A stretch of DNA of 64,000 bases, taken from Elusimicrobia bacterium RIFOXYA2_FULL_47_53 (lineage in GTDB: Bacteria; Elusimicrobiota; Endomicrobiia; Endomicrobiales; XYA2-FULL-47-53). The notes beneath the pieces were generated by a model. That model did no database searches. It was given only the letters and a program-made list of their open reading frames with translations, and was not told the DNA's origin. Below are positions 34,074 to 45,111 of the stretch, piece after piece. The position numbers and the translations under genes are program-made. Every line of letters begins with the position of its first letter. Within the stretch, counting starts at the first letter, position 1. Location: assembly GCA_001800315.1 (NCBI GenBank), contig MGVE01000006.1:234021-298020 (forward strand), written 5' to 3'.

Positions 34074-35180
34074 ATGAAAGTAATTTGTGGAAAAGAAGAA
34101 CTTTTAAGAGGAACGCAGATTGTCCAGACCATAGTTTCGCCGAGAAGCACTCTTCCTATTCTTTCAAATTTTCTTTTTGAAACCGAGGGAGATAAAATAA
34201 AACTTTCATCAACCGATCTTGAGGTCGGGGTTTCCTGTTATATAAAAGCTGAAATAGTAAAAGAGGGCAATATAACCATTCCCGCCAAAAGGTTCGGCGA
34301 TATAATTAGAGAGCTTCCTGAAAATCAGGATATAGAAATAAGAGCCGACGAGACAAACCAGATAAGCATTAAGAGCGGAAAATCGCATTTTGTACTTATG
34401 GGGCTTCCAAAAAGCGATTATCCGGTTCTTCCCACTTTTCCAGAAGACAAAGTTTTCACGATACCCCGCCAGGAGCTTAAAACAATGCTGCGCAGAAGCG
34501 TTTTCGCGGTTTCCACCGACGAAACAAGGTATGTTTTAAACGGGGTTTACCTGATAACAGAAGAAGGGTCGTTAAAGCTTGTGTCAACGGACGGCAGAAG
34601 GCTGGCTTTTGTTTCCAGGCAGGGGCTGGATAAAAAGCTGGCGTACCACGCGATAATACCCACGAAGGCCGTAAACGAGGTCCAGCGGGTCCTCTCGGCG
34701 CAGGAGGGAGACGAGGAAACAAAAATAGGAGTCACGGAAAATCAGATAGCCTTTAAGATAGACTCGGTAACCATAATTTCCAGATTAATTGACGGTGTTT
34801 TCCCGAACTATGACCAAGTGATTCCAAAGAAACACGAAAGGCAGATAAAACTTAAAGTCAAAGAACTGCTTTCCTGCGTGCGCCAGATGTCTCTTTTAAC
34901 CTCGGACAAGTCTTCCATAGTAAAATTTACTTTCGGCAAAAATATCCTTAGAATCTCGGCTTCGGCCCAGGGCCTCGGCTCCGGCGAAGTGGAGATGGAT
35001 GTTGACCACCCCGGCACAAACCTGGAAATCGCTTTTAACCCGGCGTTTCTTATAGATGTCCTTAAGAATGTGGATGAAGACGAAATCTACATGGAACTTT
35101 CAAACGCGCTTACCCCGGCGCTTATCAGGCCGGTGAAAGATAAAGATTATATCTGCGTAGTCATGCCCATGAGAGTATAG
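34074..35180 (+). CDS. dnaN: DNA polymerase III subunit beta (sliding clamp)
   Basis: 368 residues, three-domain clamp length. Typical strands 'STLPILSNFLFE', 'TDGRRLAF', 'IDGVFPNYDQVIP' and a C-terminal 'YICVVMPMRV' are present. It tethers the replicative polymerase to DNA and recruits other factors. A GGAGG (34062-34066) lies eight bases before the ATG. It begins directly downstream of the candidate origin element and is followed by the DUF721 gene and gyrB, the classic dnaA-dnaN-(recF)-gyrB order but without recF, which is absent here. Confidence 0.97.
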   Translation: MKVICGKEELLRGTQIVQTIVSPRSTLPILSNFLFETEGDKIKLSSTDLEVGVSCYIKAEIVKEGNITIPAKRFGDIIRELPENQDIEIRADETNQISIKSGKSHFVLMGLPKSDYPVLPTFPEDKVFTIPRQELKTMLRRSVFAVSTDETRYVLNGVYLITEEGSLKLVSTDGRRLAFVSRQGLDKKLAYHAIIPTKAVNEVQRVLSAQEGDEETKIGVTENQIAFKIDSVTIISRLIDGVFPNYDQVIPKKHERQIKLKVKELLSCVRQMSLLTSDKSSIVKFTFGKNILRISASAQGLGSGEVEMDVDHPGTNLEIAFNPAFLIDVLKNVDEDEIYMELSNALTPALIRPVKDKDYICVVMPMRV

Positions 35181-35254
35181 TAAATAAGCTCACGGGTTCT
35201 TGGGTTGTCAGGCCGCTCATAAAGAGCCTGCGCGCCAATAAACAGGTTTAGGCT

Positions 35255-35539
35255 ATGGCATTAGTGTTTGCCGGAAATATTCTTGACGCAATAAAAAAAC
35301 AGCTCGGCTTAGACGAGAAAATTCATGTTATTATGCAGGCCTGGGAAAAAGAGCTTGGCGCCATGTCAAAAGACGCGGAGCTGGTGGCCGTGCATAAAGG
35401 GACTCTTTTAGTTGAGGTCGCCTCAAGCGCGCACTTTCAGGAGCTTTCCTTAAGAAAGCGGGAGCTCATCAACAAGCTTAACCAGTATTTCGGAAAAGAA
35501 AAATTCGTTAAAGCGATAAAAATAAAATTAAAAACCTAA
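35255..35539 (+). CDS. dciA: DUF721/DciA-like protein
   Basis: 94 residues: 'GLDEKIHVIMQAWEKELG', 'TLLVEVASSAHFQELSL' and 'INKLNQYFG' follow the DUF721 pattern (N-terminal helix, central 'L-x-V-x-V-x-S-x-x-W/F-x-Q-E-L' KH-like core). DUF721 proteins of the DciA type load the replicative helicase in bacteria that lack DnaC/DnaI. Its place between dnaN and gyrB supports a replication role. The Trp of the core is Phe-like here. Symbol assigned from the family and context. Confidence 0.75.
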   Translation: MALVFAGNILDAIKKQLGLDEKIHVIMQAWEKELGAMSKDAELVAVHKGTLLVEVASSAHFQELSLRKRELINKLNQYFGKEKFVKAIKIKLKT

Positions 35540-35555
35540 TCGGAGGCATTTTTAA

Positions 35556-38012
<2,457 letters not shown>

Positions 38013-38045
38013 ACAATATTTATCTCAGGGAAAGGAAACCAAAAA

Positions 38046-40652
38046 ATGCCAGAAGACAAAGAGAAAAAATCAAAAAAATCCAAAGAGAAAGAAGAAGAGG
38101 CGTCGCTGCCCGCGGAGCAAAGCCCCGCGGCTCCCGGCGCGCCGGCTCAGGGCGGCGCCGACAAAGCGCCCGCGCTCCCGGAAGTCCCGCTTGACCCTAA
38201 TGTAATACCGCGCGACATTGAGGATGAAATGAAGACATCCTACATTGATTACGCCATGAGCGTAATCGTGGGCCGCGCCCTGCCTGATGTCCGCGACGGA
38301 CTTAAGCCCGTTCACAGAAGAATCCTGTTTGCCATGAAGGAAATGGGCTTAAAGCACAATACGGCCTATAAAAAGAGCGCCAGGGTCGTCGGAGATGTTT
38401 TGGGCAAGTACCATCCTCACGGCGACAGTTCGGTTTATGACGCCATGGTCCGTATGGTGCAGGATTTCTCCCTGCGCTACCCCATGGTTGACGGCCAGGG
38501 CAACTTCGGCTCCATAGACGGAGATTCCCCGGCGGCCATGCGTTACACCGAGGTGCGCCTTGCTTCCATAGCCGATGAAATGCTTGCCGATATAGACAAA
38601 GACACGGTGGATTTCGTTCCCAACTACGACGGTTCGCTTTCCGAGCCGGCTATACTCCCCGCGAAAATTCCAAACCTTCTGGTAAACGGTTCCTCCGGTA
38701 TCGCGGTCGGCATGGCCACGAATATACCCACCCACAACATTTCCGAAATTATTGACGGCACCGTGGCTTATATTGACAACCCGGATATAGAGATAGCGGA
38801 GCTCGGCAAGATTATTAAAGGCCCGGATTTCCCCACCGCGGGCATTATCACCGGCAAAAGCGGCATAAAAGAATACTTTGAAACCGGCCGCGGTTCCATA
38901 AAGATACGCGCGAAAGCCGAGATAGAAGAGATGAAAGGCAACAGGGAAGCGATAATAATCCGCGAGCTTCCTTACCAGGTCAACAAAGCCCAGCTGCTTG
39001 AGACGATAGCCGGGCTGGTCCGTGACAAAAAAATAGAGGACATTTCGGACCTGCGCGACGAGTCGGACAGAGACGGCATAAGAGTTGTCATAGAAATAAA
39101 ACGCGACGGCAACGCCCAGATAGTTTTAAACCAGCTGTTTAAACACACTCAGATGCAGATATCCTTCGGTGTTATAATGCTCGCGCTTGTCAACAACAAA
39201 CCGCGCGTGCTTAATATTAAGGAAATGCTGCATTATTTTGTTGAGCACAGAAAAGTCATTGTGGTGCGCCGCACGAAATTTGAGCTTGCAAAAGCCGAGG
39301 CGAGAGCGCATATACTTGAAGGTTTAAGGATAGCCCTTGACCACCTTGACGCTATAATCAAAACAATCAAAGAGTCCAAAGATGTGGAGACCGCGAGAAC
39401 AAAATTGATGGAAAGGTTTAAGCTCTCCAAGATTCAGTCCCAGGCCATTCTGGATATGAAGCTTCAGCAGCTGACCGGCCTGGAAAGAAAGAAAATAGAG
39501 GATGAATACCTTGAGGTAATAAAAACCATAGGCCGCCTGAAAGCTATTTTGGCCGACCCGAAAAAAGTCCTCGGCATTATTAAAGAAGAGCTTGCTTACC
39601 TTAAAGAAAAGTACGGCGACGAACGCCGCACCAAGATCGTGGCCCAGGCCATTGAGCTTGATATTGAAGACCTTATTCAGGAGGAGGAAGTCGTAGTCAC
39701 GCTTTCGCACGCGGGTTACATTAAACGCCTGCCCTCCACAACCTATAAGGCCCAGCGGCGCGGCGGCAAAGGCGTGGCCGGCGTCACGACCAGGGAAGAA
39801 GATTTCATTGAATCGCTGTTTGTGACAAACACGCACTCGTCCCTGTTGCTGTTTACCAACAAGGGCCGCGTTTACTGGATCAGAGTTTACGAGATACCCG
39901 AGGGCGGAAGAGCCGCCAAGGGCAAGGCCATAGTCAACCTCGTTCAGCTTTCGTCCGAGGAGAAGATAACGGCCGCCATACCTATCCGCTCCTTTGAGGA
40001 AGAGAAAGAAAGCTATCTGTTAATGGGCACGAGAATGGGCACGGTCAAGAAAACGCCCCTCTCCGAGTTCGCCAATCCCAGAAAGGGCGGCATTATTGCC
40101 ATCGGGCTTGATGACGGCGATGTGCTGATAGATGTTAAGCACACGGACGGCAAGATGCAGCTTGTGACCGCGACCAAAGAGGGCCTGGCGATCAGATTTA
40201 AAGAGGCGGAGGTAAGGCCCATAGGCCGTTCCGGCAAAGGCGTAAGAGCGATAAGGCTTGACGACAAAGATATAGTGGTCGGCATGGAAACCGTCACGCC
40301 CAAGGATGTGCTTCTGATAGCGACCGAGAACGGATACGGCAAGCGCACCGACATTGAGGATTACAGGGTTCAGGCGCGCGGCGGCAAGGGCGTCATTAAC
40401 ATAAAAACAACCGACAGGAACGGCAAAGTTGTCGGCATCAAGAAAGCCAACGACGGCGACGAACTCATGCTTATGACGGAAAAAGGCATGACCATACGAC
40501 AGCCCGTAAAAGACATATCCATAATAGGCCGCAACGCCCAGGGCGTGCGCCTCTTAAGGCTTGACGAGGCTGATAAGCTGGCCTGCATAGCTACCGTGGC
40601 CAAGGAAGAAGAAGTGGTCCAGGAAGAAGGCGGGCAGCCCGAGAAGAAATAA
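38046..40652 (+). CDS. gyrA: DNA gyrase subunit A
   Basis: 868 residues. Charged low-complexity N-terminal ~50 residues (Lys/Glu then Ala/Pro-rich), then the breakage-reunion domain with '[16 protein letters not shown]' and the catalytic Tyr in 'AMRYTEVRL' (~167). The C-terminal beta-pinwheel carries the GyrA box 'QRRGGKG' (~569), which marks gyrase rather than topoisomerase IV. Six pinwheel blades appear as 'RxxGRxxxGVR' repeats. The N-terminal tail is unusual in length and composition. Confidence 0.98.
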   Translation: MPEDKEKKSKKSKEKEEEASLPAEQSPAAPGAPAQGGADKAPALPEVPLDPNVIPRDIEDEMKTSYIDYAMSVIVGRALPDVRDGLKPVHRRILFAMKEMGLKHNTAYKKSARVVGDVLGKYHPHGDSSVYDAMVRMVQDFSLRYPMVDGQGNFGSIDGDSPAAMRYTEVRLASIADEMLADIDKDTVDFVPNYDGSLSEPAILPAKIPNLLVNGSSGIAVGMATNIPTHNISEIIDGTVAYIDNPDIEIAELGKIIKGPDFPTAGIITGKSGIKEYFETGRGSIKIRAKAEIEEMKGNREAIIIRELPYQVNKAQLLETIAGLVRDKKIEDISDLRDESDRDGIRVVIEIKRDGNAQIVLNQLFKHTQMQISFGVIMLALVNNKPRVLNIKEMLHYFVEHRKVIVVRRTKFELAKAEARAHILEGLRIALDHLDAIIKTIKESKDVETARTKLMERFKLSKIQSQAILDMKLQQLTGLERKKIEDEYLEVIKTIGRLKAILADPKKVLGIIKEELAYLKEKYGDERRTKIVAQAIELDIEDLIQEEEVVVTLSHAGYIKRLPSTTYKAQRRGGKGVAGVTTREEDFIESLFVTNTHSSLLLFTNKGRVYWIRVYEIPEGGRAAKGKAIVNLVQLSSEEKITAAIPIRSFEEEKESYLLMGTRMGTVKKTPLSEFANPRKGGIIAIGLDDGDVLIDVKHTDGKMQLVTATKEGLAIRFKEAEVRPIGRSGKGVRAIRLDDKDIVVGMETVTPKDVLLIATENGYGKRTDIEDYRVQARGGKGVINIKTTDRNGKVVGIKKANDGDELMLMTEKGMTIRQPVKDISIIGRNAQGVRLLRLDEADKLACIATVAKEEEVVQEEGGQPEKK

Positions 40653-40655
40653 AGC

Positions 40656-41069
40656 GTGAAGAAATACTCCGTATTTTCTCACACAGCGGATATAGGAATA
40701 AAAGGAGCCGGCAGAAATTTAGCCGGCCTTTTTATTTGCCTGGCAAAAGCGCTCGCCACACTGTTAAAAACTGAGCAAAACAAGAATAAGCCGGTCACGG
40801 CCAGGATAAAATTATCCGCCCCGGACACCGAGACTCTGCTTGTGGCATGGCTTAACGAGATAATATATTTAAACTCCAAAAAAAGAGCGGTTTTTGACAA
40901 ATTCAAAATATTAGAGATTTCGCCCGGTTTTTTGAAAGCCGAAATTTACGGAAAAAAGATTATAGCGGGAGCCAGGCCGCCGCGCGAGATTAAGGCCGCG
41001 ACCTTTCACAAACTTAAAATATTAAAATCAGCCGCGGGATTTTCAGCGAAAGTAATACTTGATATTTAA
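40656..41069 (+). CDS. Archease-like protein
   Basis: 137 residues from a GTG start at 40656, four bases after gyrA. 'FSHTADIGIKGAG' at the start is the archease signature (SHTADI), and 'AWLNEIIYL' and 'VKAATYH'-like 'EIKAATFHKLKI' follow. Archease helps RtcB guanylylation and turnover. rtcB is in this window (50262-51683) but not adjacent. The central acidic residues needed for metal binding are only partly visible. Confidence 0.8.
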   Translation: MKKYSVFSHTADIGIKGAGRNLAGLFICLAKALATLLKTEQNKNKPVTARIKLSAPDTETLLVAWLNEIIYLNSKKRAVFDKFKILEISPGFLKAEIYGKKIIAGARPPREIKAATFHKLKILKSAAGFSAKVILDI

Positions 41070-41432
41070 AATTTTGTTTAAGGCTTTACGCCCTAACAAC
41101 CGATCTAAGGTTTCTTTGAGTGCGCAAAGAAACCTTAACCAAGAAACGCACCCCTATGGCTATTTCGCTTCGCAATTTTCGGAAGCTGCGGAACTCGCCC
41201 TAAAAAAGCGGGCTCAGACAGTCCTCGCTTCCTTCCCCAAAAATACGCTCGCTCATTACCAGCCATAATGGGGAAGTAACTTCAAAAGGTGCGCTCACTG
41301 ACCAATGGGCTTATGGACAAATGAATGCCTTTAGCGGTTTAGTCGTGGACTCTATGACTCAAGAACCCCTTTTGGTTTTCTGCTTTAAGGTTTCGGCTTT
41401 TTTTGGTATAATTTGCCGTCACTTAAAATACT
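41070..41432. other. Intergenic region between archease and PHP gene
   Basis: 363 bp. The first 200 bp is the dispersed element above. The rest (41274-41432) has no gene. A TATAAT at 41407-41412 lies about 20 bp before the PHP start but has no good -35 partner. Short frames crossing the element look non-coding. Confidence 0.7.
41080..41273 (+). repeat. 194-bp dispersed element, copy 1 (inverted partner at 44843)
   Basis: Begins AAGGCTTTACGCC and ends CCATAATGGGG. It holds a 13-bp stem (TAAGGTTTCTTTG/CAAAGAAACCTTA, 41106-41137) with loop AGTGCG, then a cattaccagccataat end. A second copy lies in opposite orientation at 44843-45036. The two span the PHP-folD-unknown genes. A short frame crossing it looks non-coding. 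No transposase is present, so it resembles a MITE/REP-type or structured RNA element. Confidence 0.85.
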
Positions 41433-42503
41433 ATGCACGACTACGCGGGCTCCTTTCATGTCCATACCAGTTATTCCTTTGACGGCAACACGGGCGTTGA
41501 GGAAATAATTAAAGCCGCTTCAAAAAGCGGGGTGGATTTCCTGGTGATAACCGATCATTTCAGGTTGGACGCCAAGCTTGACGGCTGGGAAGGCTGGCAT
41601 AACGGGGTGCTGGTGCTTGTGGGCGAGGAGATATCCCCAAGGCATAACCATTACCTCGCGCTGGGAATTGAAAAGCCGCTGGTTTTCTGGAAAAAATCTT
41701 CCAAGCCGCAGGATTATATAGACGCGGTCAATAACGCGGGCGGTTTTGGGCTGATAGCCCATCCCGACCACACCGGAGCTCCGAAGCACGGCGTCAAAAG
41801 CTACGCCTGGAACGACTGGTCCGTAAAGGGATACAGCGGCATCAGTATCTGGGATATGATGACGGACTGGCAGGAGAAGCTAAGATCTCCGATTAAATCC
41901 GTTTTTTCGCTTCTTTTCCCTGCCTGGGCTCTAAGCGGGCCGAAAGAAATTACGCTTAAAAGATGGGACGAGCTTAACAGGTTCGGCAGAATTCTCGGCT
42001 ACGGCGAAATTGACAACCACAACACCATAAGAAAGTATCCGGGTTTTAAAATAAGGATATTTCCCTTTGAGGTCGCGTTTAAGACGATAAAAACAAGGAT
42101 CGTTTTAAACGAGCCCTTAAGCCGGGATTTTGATACCGCGAAACGGCAGGTTTTTTCGGCGTTAAAAGCACAGAGCGCCTATGTCAGCCAGGAAAGCTGG
42201 AACAGCGCGAAAGGTTTTAATTTTGAGATAAGCAGCGGCGCCGCGAAGGCCGGCATAGGGGGCGGGCTTGAGCTGGAAGGCAGCGCAGCGGTTTCTATAA
42301 GCCTGCCTAAAAAAGGAAAGATAAGGCTTGTTGCCGACGGCCGGGTAGTTGCGGAAAAAACATCGGATAGGCTTGAATTTACGGCGAGCAAGCCCGGCCT
42401 TTACAGGGTTGAAGCCTGGCAGAGAATATTCGGAGTTTATAAACCCTGGATATTTTCCAATCACATCAGGCTTTCGGTGAATACGCTAAAAAAGGAAAAT
42501 TAA
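41433..42503 (+). CDS. PHP-domain metal-dependent phosphoesterase
   Basis: 356 residues. N-terminal PHP motifs: 'HVHTSYSFDG' (9-18), 'ITDHF' (39-43), 'GEEIS', 'HPDH' and 'GYGEIDNHN', which together form the metal-binding His/Asp cluster of PHP hydrolases. The last ~100 residues form a beta-rich domain of unknown role. The substrate is not evident. PHP relatives act on phosphoesters such as histidinol phosphate or nucleotide phosphates. The gene ends directly against folD, whose ATG follows immediately, so they are probably co-transcribed. Confidence 0.85.
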   Translation: MHDYAGSFHVHTSYSFDGNTGVEEIIKAASKSGVDFLVITDHFRLDAKLDGWEGWHNGVLVLVGEEISPRHNHYLALGIEKPLVFWKKSSKPQDYIDAVNNAGGFGLIAHPDHTGAPKHGVKSYAWNDWSVKGYSGISIWDMMTDWQEKLRSPIKSVFSLLFPAWALSGPKEITLKRWDELNRFGRILGYGEIDNHNTIRKYPGFKIRIFPFEVAFKTIKTRIVLNEPLSRDFDTAKRQVFSALKAQSAYVSQESWNSAKGFNFEISSGAAKAGIGGGLELEGSAAVSISLPKKGKIRLVADGRVVAEKTSDRLEFTASKPGLYRVEAWQRIFGVYKPWIFSNHIRLSVNTLKKEN

Positions 42504-43385
42504 ATGAGCGCCATACTTATTGACGGAAAAAAAATCGCGTTAGAAATCAGGCAGGAAATAAAGGCAAAGGTTGATGAACTCAAAAAGCAGGGCGTGGAAC
42601 CGGGCCTGGCGACTATTCTTGTGGGGGAGGATCCGGCGAGCCATGTCTATGTCTCCTCTAAAATCAAGGCCTGCAAAGACCTGGACATAAACTCCTATCA
42701 CAGTCCGCTTCCCGCTACGGCGAGCGAAAACGACATAATTAATTTGATCAATAAGCTGAACTCCGACCCCAAAGTGCACGGCATTCTTCTGCAGCTGCCT
42801 CTGCCCAAAGGCCTTTCTTCGGACCGCTGTATACAGGCCATAGCGCCCAGAAAAGATATTGACGGCCTGCACCCCTACAACATCGGCGAGATGACGGCCG
42901 CCAAATCCTGGCGAGAAATCACCGAAAAAGAACTGCTTTTGCCCTGCACGCCGCACGGAGTTATTTTAATGCTCCAGAAAATGAATATCCCTATTGAGGG
43001 CCAGAACGCGGTTGTCGTGGGGCGTTCAAATCTTGGCGGCAAGCCGGTCGCTACTATGCTGCTTGCCAACAACGCCACGGTCACGATAGCCCATTCTAAA
43101 ACAAAAGATCTCGCGGGCGTCTGCCGGCAGGCCGATATCCTTGTCGTAGTGCTCGGCAAGCCCAAATTCATCACCCGCGACTTCGTAAAAAAAGGCGCCA
43201 CCGTCATTGATGTGGGGATAAACCGCACCGGCGACGGCATCTGCGGCGATGTTGACTTTGACGGAGTAAAGGAAATCGCCGGTTACATTACGCCCGTGCC
43301 GGGAGGCGTCGGCGCTACCACCATAACCATGCTTATGCAGAATACCGTTAAGGCCGCAAGGAAACAGAGCCTTGCGGCTCTCTGA
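42504..43385 (+). CDS. folD: Methylenetetrahydrofolate dehydrogenase/cyclohydrolase
   Basis: 293 residues, normal FolD length. 'GEDPASHVYVSSKIKACKD' (Lys of the cyclohydrolase site in 'YVxxKxKxC'), 'LLQLPLP', 'DGLHPYN', 'PCTPHGV' and 'VVVGRSNLGGKPVATML' are all clear, with 'PGGVGATTITML' near the end. It interconverts methylene-, methenyl- and formyl-THF using NADP. Its ATG touches the PHP stop. In this window it sits near a B12-dependent methionine synthase, which also uses THF. Confidence 0.97.
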   Translation: MSAILIDGKKIALEIRQEIKAKVDELKKQGVEPGLATILVGEDPASHVYVSSKIKACKDLDINSYHSPLPATASENDIINLINKLNSDPKVHGILLQLPLPKGLSSDRCIQAIAPRKDIDGLHPYNIGEMTAAKSWREITEKELLLPCTPHGVILMLQKMNIPIEGQNAVVVGRSNLGGKPVATMLLANNATVTIAHSKTKDLAGVCRQADILVVVLGKPKFITRDFVKKGATVIDVGINRTGDGICGDVDFDGVKEIAGYITPVPGGVGATTITMLMQNTVKAARKQSLAAL

Positions 43386-43443
43386 GCCGGGAATTGCCGG
43401 CGAAAATTGAAAACGCAAAGCAAAACATATATAATTAGCCTCT

Positions 43444-43983
43444 ATGAACGAAATTATTCTCAAGCCCCGGAAGTTCTCAATCAACATACTAAGAGATCTT
43501 GAGCGCGCCGGCCTGATAGCCCTGTTTAATCCGACTCCGCGCGCGCTTGCCCTGCCTGCGGGAAAAAGCGGGTTTGTGGAAACGATATACAAAACCTCGC
43601 CGGCGTCCGGGCCGCAAAAGCTTATATGTGTGGGCAAAAACGATACCGATATCCGTCTTACAACGCATCCGGATAACGAGGAGATAATTTTATTAAATCA
43701 GTCCGCCCGTAAATATAAGCCGCTCTACCTTGTGCTCGGGCTTTTAAAAGAAAAAGAATTTGAGAGAAAATCTTGCTCCGGCAGGCTGTCTGTTAAGGAT
43801 TTCGCCGCGATAGAGCTTGAATATAACACGCCGTTTAGCGTTTTTACTTTGCTTAAAGGCACGGTACATTGCGAGGTGACAAAGCCGGGCAGAGGCCGTC
43901 ATCCCGTGTTTTTCGTCACCGAGCCGGCCGATATGAAAATGAAATGCATTGAAACGCGCGGAATTGAATTGAGGTTAGAATGA
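43444..43983 (+). CDS. Conserved hypothetical, cupin-like C-terminal half
   Basis: 179 residues, about half beta-strand in its later part: 'AIELEYNTPFSVFTLLKGTVHCEV' and 'HPVFFVTEPADMKMKC' resemble a small cupin-type barrel. No catalytic motif is seen and I do not recognise a family. The stop overlaps the next ATG (ATGA), indicating co-translation with the membrane protein. Confidence 0.6.
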   Translation: MNEIILKPRKFSINILRDLERAGLIALFNPTPRALALPAGKSGFVETIYKTSPASGPQKLICVGKNDTDIRLTTHPDNEEIILLNQSARKYKPLYLVLGLLKEKEFERKSCSGRLSVKDFAAIELEYNTPFSVFTLLKGTVHCEVTKPGRGRHPVFFVTEPADMKMKCIETRGIELRLE

Positions 43984-44771
43984 TTACTGCACTTGTAACG
44001 CTGCTTGTTCCCCTTATCGCGGGGCTTGTATACTTTGTTATGGCCGCCGAGATCCAGCGGGTAAGCAAATTCAGAAAAATAATGTTCGGCGAGATAGGCT
44101 ATAAAAAGGTCTTTCTGGCGTTTCTGCTTTTCGGCGTGTATTTCGCGACGCGTCCTCTGCAGAATCTTCTCGGGCCTCATCCCTGGCCGATGATAGTAAA
44201 CTGCATGAGGCAGGTTTTCCTTATGGCCATTATATCGCCCTCCATACTTGTGGGAATTCTGCACTGGGTGCCGAGCGAAAAAGGCACCCCGAAATCCGTC
44301 GTTGTCGCGGCTTACGGAGCAGGCGCTATGGCGGCGCTGATATTCGTGCTTATTAATTTTATCGCTATAGACGGTTCAAAGGTGCTTGCTACGATAGGCG
44401 GGATAAATATTTACGACGCTTCGTGGTTTTCAAGCGGGCCTCAGCGCCCCGAGCTTGTTATAGTGCACCTTGTTTCCCAGCTTATTTCCCCCGTGGGATT
44501 TTTCCTTCTCTCCGCGGCTTATGTAAGGCACAGAAGGTACAATTATCCGCTGAGCGAGGTGTACAATTTAATGCCGCTTAAGTGGAAACACCTTGAAATA
44601 AGCCTTTTGATTTTCGCGTTTTCTCTGGTCTTCGCGGGTCTTGCCGCGTTTCTGGGCCAGTATTACACTTATCTTTGGGTGATATATTTTTCGGCCGCCA
44701 TTATAGCCGGGCTGATTGAACTTAAGGGAATCAAGATTCCCCCGAGAGAAGACCCGCAGGATCTCCAATAG
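43980..44771 (+). CDS. Integral membrane protein, 6-7 helices
   Basis: 263 residues, mostly hydrophobic helices ('VTLLVPLIAGLVYFVM', 'KVFLAFLLFGVYF', 'VFLMAIISPSILVGIL', 'GAGAMAALIFVLINF', 'ISPVGFFLLSAAYV', 'ISLLIFAFSLVFAGLAAF', 'WVIYFSAAIIAGL'). No catalytic motif is visible. The shape recalls seven-transmembrane sensory or transport modules but I cannot assign a family. Overlaps the preceding gene by four bases. Confidence 0.6.
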   Translation: MITALVTLLVPLIAGLVYFVMAAEIQRVSKFRKIMFGEIGYKKVFLAFLLFGVYFATRPLQNLLGPHPWPMIVNCMRQVFLMAIISPSILVGILHWVPSEKGTPKSVVVAAYGAGAMAALIFVLINFIAIDGSKVLATIGGINIYDASWFSSGPQRPELVIVHLVSQLISPVGFFLLSAAYVRHRRYNYPLSEVYNLMPLKWKHLEISLLIFAFSLVFAGLAAFLGQYYTYLWVIYFSAAIIAGLIELKGIKIPPREDPQDLQ

Positions 44772-45111
44772 TTATTATTTGAGGAATCATTTCCGCTGTA
44801 ATTTTAATATTTTGACTGAATTAATTTTATGGGTTTGCGATGCCCCATTATGGCTGGTAATGAGCGAGCGTATTTTTGGGGAAGTAAGCGAGGACTGTCT
44901 GAGCCCGCTTCATCAGGGCGAGTTCCGCAGCTTCCAAAAATCGCGAAGCGAAATAGCCATAGGGGTGCGTTTCTTTGTTAAGTTTTCTTTGCGCACTCAA
45001 AGAAAACTTAAATCGGTTGTTAAGGCGTAAAGCCTTGTAATAAGAAAGATATTAAAGTCTTTTGATGTGGCCGGGTAGCTTTGCAGAGGTGTAATACTTT
45101 TTATTGAGTTC
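44772..45111. other. Intergenic region downstream of the membrane protein gene
   Basis: 340 bp between converging genes (43980-44771 plus and metH minus). It is mostly element copy 2. The flanks are AT-rich and show no clear intrinsic terminator with a T-tract. Confidence 0.6.
44843..45036 (-). repeat. 194-bp dispersed element, copy 2 (inverted)
   Basis: Reverse complement of the 41080-41273 element, starting from CCCCATTATGG and ending GGCGTAAAGCCTT. Its central stem reads TAAGTTTTCTTTG/CAAAGAAAACTTA (44979-45010) with loop CGCACT, the complement of AGTGCG. Compared with copy 1 the fourth paired position is T-A instead of G-C, so both stem sides changed together. An apparent frame across it (44716-45030) looks spurious. 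Confidence 0.85.

Noticed and set aside
41059-41268. Short frame overlapping archease end and the dispersed element
   Set aside because: Encodes the element's hairpin and has no family features. The inverted copy has a different frame with the same problem.
44716-45030. Plus-strand frame across element copy 2
   Set aside because: Runs through the membrane protein end and the element. Noncoding by composition.
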